Source of the DNA: Nocardioides acrostichi
GTDB taxonomy: Bacteria; Actinomycetota; Actinomycetes; Propionibacteriales; Nocardioidaceae
Direction: 5' to 3'
NCBI RefSeq assembly: GCF_015319165.1
Contig: NZ_JADIVZ010000006.1
Span: 124,001 to 188,000 of the forward strand
DNA length: 64,000 nt
Positions 60,400 through 64,000 of this stretch are shown piece by piece (position 1 is the stretch's first letter; each line of letters starts with the position of its first letter). Both the position numbers and the translations under genes were made by a program. Under the pieces are notes generated by a model. The model was not told the DNA's origin. It searched no databases and was given only the letters and a program-made list of their open reading frames with translations.

Positions 60400-61082
60400 C
60401 ACTGGCCTCCGAGGCGCTCGTGGTGGACGGCGTCGCGCAGCGGCCGCCGCGCGCGCCAGCGGTGGCGCTCCAGGTCGGGCACCTCGGCCAGGCCCTCGAC
60501 CTCGCCCACGCACAGCCACGCCAGCGGCCGCACGGGGTCTCTCACGCCGACGAGGTCGGCGAGGACGGGCTCGCGGTAGAAGGAGACCCAGCCGACCCCG
60601 AGGCCCTCGGCGGTCGCGGCCAGCCAGAGGTTCTGCACGGCGAGCACCGCCGACCACGGACCGGTCTCCTGCACGGTGCGCCGGCCCAGCACCCGGGGGC
60701 CGCCCCGGGTGGGGTCGTAGGTGACCACGACGCCGAGACCGCTCTCGCGGATGCCCTCGACGGTGATGCCGCGGAACCGCTCTCGCCGCTCGGTGGGCAG
60801 CTCGACGGCGAAGGCGCGCGCCTCCTCGGCCACATGCGCGGCAAACGCCTCGAGGGTGGCCGGCTCGCGCACCAGCACGAAGTCCCACGGCTGGCTGAGC
60901 CCGACCGACGGCGCGGCGTGCGCAGCGGCCAGCACGCGCCACAGCACGGCCTCGTCGACGGGCCGGCCGGTGAACTCGGTGCGCACGTCGCGGCGGCGCC
61001 CGATGACGTCGTAGACCGGGTGGTGGGCGGCCAGGGCCCGCACGCTGTCGATGGCGTGCCGAGGGGCGGCGGGCGCGCTCAC
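60399..61082 (-). CDS. bluB: 5,6-dimethylbenzimidazole synthase BluB
   Basis: 227 residues, nitroreductase-like fold. Converts reduced FMN and oxygen to DMB, the lower ligand of B12. RRRDVRTEFTGRPVD, AAPSVGLSQPWDFVLV, ESGLGVVVTYDP and GLGVGWVSFYRE are the BluB signature segments. GTG at 61082 overlaps the chelatase stop (GTGA). Its presence implies complete aerobic-type cobalamin production. Confidence 0.94.
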   Translation of the reverse strand: MSAPAAPRHAIDSVRALAAHHPVYDVIGRRRDVRTEFTGRPVDEAVLWRVLAAAHAAPSVGLSQPWDFVLVREPATLEAFAAHVAEEARAFAVELPTERRERFRGITVEGIRESGLGVVVTYDPTRGGPRVLGRRTVQETGPWSAVLAVQNLWLAATAEGLGVGWVSFYREPVLADLVGVRDPVRPLAWLCVGEVEGLAEVPDLERHRWRARRPLRDAVHHERLGGQ

Positions 61083-63208
61083 GCGGCCCGCCCGGTGCCG
61101 CGCCCGGCCAGCCCCGCCAGCACGCCGGCGTCGACGAGGTCGACCGGCACGTGCTCGGCGCCCAGGTGCTCGGCGAGCGTGCGGGCCAGGCCCAGGCGCA
61201 GGGGTCCGCTCTCGCAGTCGACCACGAAGGCGGCCACGCCGTCGGCGCGCAGCCGCTCGGCCGCGCGTCGCGAGCGGGGCACGGCGTCGGCTCCGGAGGT
61301 GGCGCGACCGTCGGTCACCACGACCAGCAGCGGACGCCGCGCACCCGGGCGCCGGGCCTCGCGGCGCAGCACCTCGGCGCACGCGAGCAGGCCCTCGGCG
61401 ACCGGCGTACGGCCGCCCGTCGGCAGCTCGCGCAGCCGGGTCGCGGCCACGTCGACCGACGAGGTCGGTGGCAGCAGCACCTCGGCGCCGCTGCCGCGGA
61501 ACGTCACCAGGCCCACCGTGTCGCGACGCTGGTAGGCGTCGAGCAGCAGGCTGAGGATCGCGGTCTTGACCGCCTCCATGCGCCGCCGTGCCGCCATCGA
61601 ACCCGAGGCGTCGACGCAGAACAGCACCAGATTGGCCTCCCGGCCCTCGGTCACCGCCACCCGCAGGTCGGCCGGCGCCAGCCGCAGCGCCCCGGCGACC
61701 CGGCCGCGGGCCACCTGGTGCGGGACGGCGGCCCGCACCGTGTGCGCCAGGTGCACCGCTCCGGACGACCCGGGCGACCCGGGCAGGGGGCGGCGCGACC
61801 CCACCCGGCGACCGCCGGCGCTGCGCGCGCGGCTGCGGCGACCGGTCGGGCCCGACCCGCCCCGGCGGGCCTGCAGGAGCCGGGCCCGGAAGGTCTCGCC
61901 GACTCCGGCGACGGCGCCACCGGCCGACCGGCCGCCCGCCGTCCGGGCACCCGTCTCGCCGTCGTTCTCACCGAGGGGCTCGGCACCGGGCTCGCTCTCG
62001 GGTTCCTCGACCTGCTCCGTCGTGGAGTCGGTGGGCGCCCGGTCGCCAGGCTGGTCCTCGGCCTGGTCATCGGCCTGGTCATCGGCCGGGTCATCGGCCC
62101 GGTCACCGGCCGGCCCGTCAGGACCGTCGGGGCCGTCAGGACCGTCGGAACCGTCGGGGCCGTCCGGCTCGGGGTCGGGCTCGGGGTCGTCGGGCCCGAG
62201 GGCCTCGTCGAGGGCGTCGTCGAGCCGGTCCTCCTCGAGCGTGGGCTCGTCGAAGGGGCCGCGTCGACGTCGGTGCGGCAGCGCCAGCCGGGCGGCGGCG
62301 CGCACGTCGGCGCGGGTGACCTGGGTGCGACCGCACCAAGCGGCGTGGGCCACGGCGGTGCGGGCGGTGACGATGTCGGCGCGCAGACCGTCGACGTCGA
62401 AGGCGGCGCACACGTGCGCCACGGCCTGCAGCATCCGGTCGGGCAGGGTCACCGCGCCGACCAGGTCGCGCGCGCTCGCCACCCGGGCGGCGAGCTCGCG
62501 CTCCGCGGGTGCCCAGGCGGCGGCGAAGGCGGCGGGGTCGGCCTCGAAGGCCATCCGCCGGCGCACCACCTCGGCCCGCAGCGCCGGGTCGCGCGGGGCG
62601 GCGACGTCGACGGCGAGGGCGAAGCGGTCGAGCAGCTGCGGGCGCAGCTCCCCCTCCTCGGGGTTCATGGTGCCGACGAGGACGAACCGGGCGGGGTGCA
62701 CGACCGACACGCCGTCGCGCTCGACGGTGGCGCGGCCGGTGGCGGCGGCGTCGAGCAGCAGGTCGACGAGGTGGTCGTGGAGCAGGTTGACCTCGTCGAC
62801 GTAGAGCAGGCCGCGGTGGGCCCGGGCCAGCAGGCCGGGCTCGAACTCGGTGACGCCCTCGGCCAGGGCCCGCTCGAGGTGCAGCGAGCCGACGAGGCGG
62901 TCCTCGCTGGCCCCCACGGGCAGCTCGACCAGCCGCACGGGACGACGCTCGACGGGCGCGCCGGCGAGGCTCGCGTGGTCCGGGCCGACGTCGCCGGCGT
63001 CGGCGGGGTCGGTGGAGAACCGGTCGCCGGCGACCACGTCGATGCCCGGCAGCACGGCGGCCAGGCCGCGTACGGCCGTGGTCTTGGCGGTGCCCTTCTC
63101 GCCACGCACGAGCACGCCGCCCGCTCCGGGCGTGAGCGCCGCGAGCACGAGCGCGAGCACCATGTCGTCGGAGCCGACGACGGCGGACAAAGGATACTGA
63201 TGTGGCAC
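61079..63208 (-). CDS. Fused chelatase subunit (ChlI-ChlD type) for cobalt insertion
   Basis: 709 residues: an AAA+ domain (Walker A GEKGTAKTTAVRGL, Walker B GLLYVDEVNLL, sensor GTMNPEEGELRPQLLDRF), an acidic Pro/Asp/Gly-rich linker of about 110 residues with repeated GPDG and ADD units, and a vWA domain with MIDAS DASGSM. In B12 operons such a protein works with the large CobN subunit to insert cobalt; a magnesium chelatase role is the alternative, but no chlorophyll genes are present. GTG at 63208 has GGGAG upstream and follows the riboswitch. CobN itself is not in the window. Confidence 0.9.
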   Translation of the reverse strand: MPHQYPLSAVVGSDDMVLALVLAALTPGAGGVLVRGEKGTAKTTAVRGLAAVLPGIDVVAGDRFSTDPADAGDVGPDHASLAGAPVERRPVRLVELPVGASEDRLVGSLHLERALAEGVTEFEPGLLARAHRGLLYVDEVNLLHDHLVDLLLDAAATGRATVERDGVSVVHPARFVLVGTMNPEEGELRPQLLDRFALAVDVAAPRDPALRAEVVRRRMAFEADPAAFAAAWAPAERELAARVASARDLVGAVTLPDRMLQAVAHVCAAFDVDGLRADIVTARTAVAHAAWCGRTQVTRADVRAAARLALPHRRRRGPFDEPTLEEDRLDDALDEALGPDDPEPDPEPDGPDGSDGPDGPDGPDGPAGDRADDPADDQADDQAEDQPGDRAPTDSTTEQVEEPESEPGAEPLGENDGETGARTAGGRSAGGAVAGVGETFRARLLQARRGGSGPTGRRSRARSAGGRRVGSRRPLPGSPGSSGAVHLAHTVRAAVPHQVARGRVAGALRLAPADLRVAVTEGREANLVLFCVDASGSMAARRRMEAVKTAILSLLLDAYQRRDTVGLVTFRGSGAEVLLPPTSSVDVAATRLRELPTGGRTPVAEGLLACAEVLRREARRPGARRPLLVVVTDGRATSGADAVPRSRRAAERLRADGVAAFVVDCESGPLRLGLARTLAEHLGAEHVPVDLVDAGVLAGLAGRGTGRAA

Positions 63209-63242
63209 GTGAGGCTCCCGCTCCTACGCCAACGGATGATCG

Positions 63243-63390
63243 CCTCGAGGCCGGTCTTCGGACTTCCGACTCTCGTGCGTGGCGTGCACGTGCCGGTCAC
63301 CGCAGCGGGCCTGTGCCGGACTCTCACCAGCTTCCCAGATTCTCTCCACCGGCCCGACCCCCTGGGGGCCTGACCTCGGAGCACCTCGTG
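63243..63390 (-). ncRNA. Cobalamin riboswitch
   Basis: On the minus strand, the core GGGAAGCTGGTGAGAGTCCG (63317-63336) is followed by the CCCGC-TGCGGTGA block. The B12 box AGTCGGAAGTCCGAAGACC (63253-63271) lies about 45 bases before the chelatase start. These are the conserved parts of the AdoCbl riboswitch. It should switch off the five-gene cob operon when B12 is plentiful, probably by hiding the nearby ribosome-binding site. Ends are approximate. Confidence 0.92.
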
Positions 63391-63418
63391 GCTCGCCGCC
63401 ACGATAGCGTCACCGAGC

Positions 63419-64000
63419 GTGCCCGCCGACCCCGCCCACGCACCGGACGCCACACCGACCACCGGACCGGACCAGGCACCGCCCGTCCAGGTGGTCGGCA
63501 TGGGCGCCGACGGCTGGGGCGGCCTGCCCGACCCGGTCCGCGAGCGGCTCCTGGCGGCGCGCGTGGTGCTGGGCGGCCATCGCCACCTCGACCTGCTGCC
63601 CGCGGTGCCCGGCCAGGTCCGCGAGCCCTGGGGGCGCCCCTTCCGCGCCAGCCTCGAGGCGCTGCTCGCCACGCACCGGCCCGAGGGCGGCGTGGTCGTG
63701 CTGGCCTCGGGCGACCCGCTGGTCTCGGGCGTGGGCACCACGGTCGTCGCGCTGCTGGGGGCCGAGCACGTCGAGGTCGTGCCCGCGGTGTCGTCGGTCG
63801 CGCTGGCCCGCGCCCGTCTGGGCTGGAGCGCCGAGCAGGCAGACGTCGTCACCGTGGTCGGACGCCGCTGCGAGCGGGTGCTGCGCGAGGTCGCGCCGGG
63901 GCGTCGGCTGCTGGTGCTCACCTCGGACGCCACGACGCCCGCCGAGGTGGCGGGCCTGCTGGTGGGGGCCGGGCACGGCGATGCGGTGCTGTGCGTGCTG
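63419..64000 (+). CDS. cobL: Precorrin-6Y methyltransferase CobL/CbiE (partial)
   Basis: 194 codons up to the right edge, still open. VVGMGADGWGGL is the first SAM-methylase strand. ARVVLGGHRHLDLLP and ASGDPLVSGVGTTVVALLG match the CbiE domain of CobL, which methylates C5 (and C15 in the fused form). VVPAVSSVALARARLGWSAEQ is equally typical. GTG at 63419 is the first plausible start. It is divergent from the chelatase; the riboswitch lies on the other strand only. Confidence 0.92.
   Translation, partial: MPADPAHAPDATPTTGPDQAPPVQVVGMGADGWGGLPDPVRERLLAARVVLGGHRHLDLLPAVPGQVREPWGRPFRASLEALLATHRPEGGVVVLASGDPLVSGVGTTVVALLGAEHVEVVPAVSSVALARARLGWSAEQADVVTVVGRRCERVLREVAPGRRLLVLTSDATTPAEVAGLLVGAGHGDAVLCVL

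Noticed and set aside
1..64000. tRNA and rRNA genes
   Set aside because: I looked through the intergenic gaps and saw no TTCGA-type T-arm with a matching acceptor stem and no rRNA-like sequence. A dedicated tRNA scan was not possible.

Overview
The window is very GC-rich DNA (GTG starts are frequent and third codon positions are almost always G or C) from an actinobacterium. Gene content (DUF3073 protein, PurS, valine-dehydrogenase-type enzyme, the Zincin_2-tilS pair, actinobacterial TerD proteins) and the intergenic repeats point to Nocardioidaceae, most likely Nocardioides or a close relative. This is an inference from family resemblance, not from a marker gene. Nearly every base is used: 55 protein genes, one frameshifted gene remnant, one cobalamin riboswitch and several repeat families. 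I see no rRNA, no tRNA, no transposase and no CRISPR array.

Layout. 0-3.5 kb: a minus-strand run of zinc protease, tilS, a secreted protein and the start of another exported protein, facing a small TfoX-like gene. 3.6-14.2 kb: large exported proteins (a 1236-residue BNR-repeat protein and a 1524-residue M6 metallopeptidase with PKD domains), an unrecognised 490-residue protein and a frameshifted remnant. 14.2-14.9 kb: a block of 128-bp palindromic repeats. 14.9-28 kb: amino-acid dehydrogenase, DUF3073, purM-purF, a soluble histidine kinase, a two-gene molybdenum hydroxylase with a PucR-type regulator, an M20 dipeptidase, a sterol-carrier-like protein with a winged-helix regulator. 27.8-37.5 kb: two MFS exporters, two TetR regulators, an Nei-type glycosylase, a lipoprotein hydrolase, arfB and purL. 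37.8-39.2 kb: a secreted peptidoglycan-directed GH25-like protein.

39.2-52.5 kb is the most striking region: a tellurite-resistance-type (Ter) stress cluster. It carries up to seven TerD-superfamily domains, a TerD-vWA protein, TelA, a DUF475 TerC-like membrane protein, and an overlapping three-gene enzyme block: a citrate-lyase-like aldolase, an 825-residue fusion of PRTase_2, TRSP, StiP/PRTase_1 and PELOTA-like domains, and a HAD phosphatase. Such enzymes have been proposed, from comparative genomics, to make a nucleoside-like metabolite linked to Ter proteins. Two uncharacterised proteins travel inside the operon, one with a spaced SLDLS motif repeated four times.

52.5-57.3 kb holds a DUF3817 protein, purQ-purS, a YflT-like stress protein, a sugar-phosphate isomerase-like protein and an acyl-CoA ligase. 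The right end, 57.4-64 kb, is a cobalamin block: a minus-strand operon (fused chelatase I/D subunit, bluB, cobO, cobB, cobC), every junction overlapping, preceded by a B12 riboswitch and divergent from a CobL/CbiE methyltransferase that runs off the edge.

The five purine genes purM, purF, purL, purQ and purS all lie on the minus strand but are spread over 37 kb with unrelated modules between them. Regulatory DNA is rich: operator-like palindromes lie beside both TetR genes, a 14-bp iteron array between a winged-helix regulator and an exporter, a DasR-like site before the M6 peptidase, and a bipartite element occurs twice with an invariant 43-bp offset.
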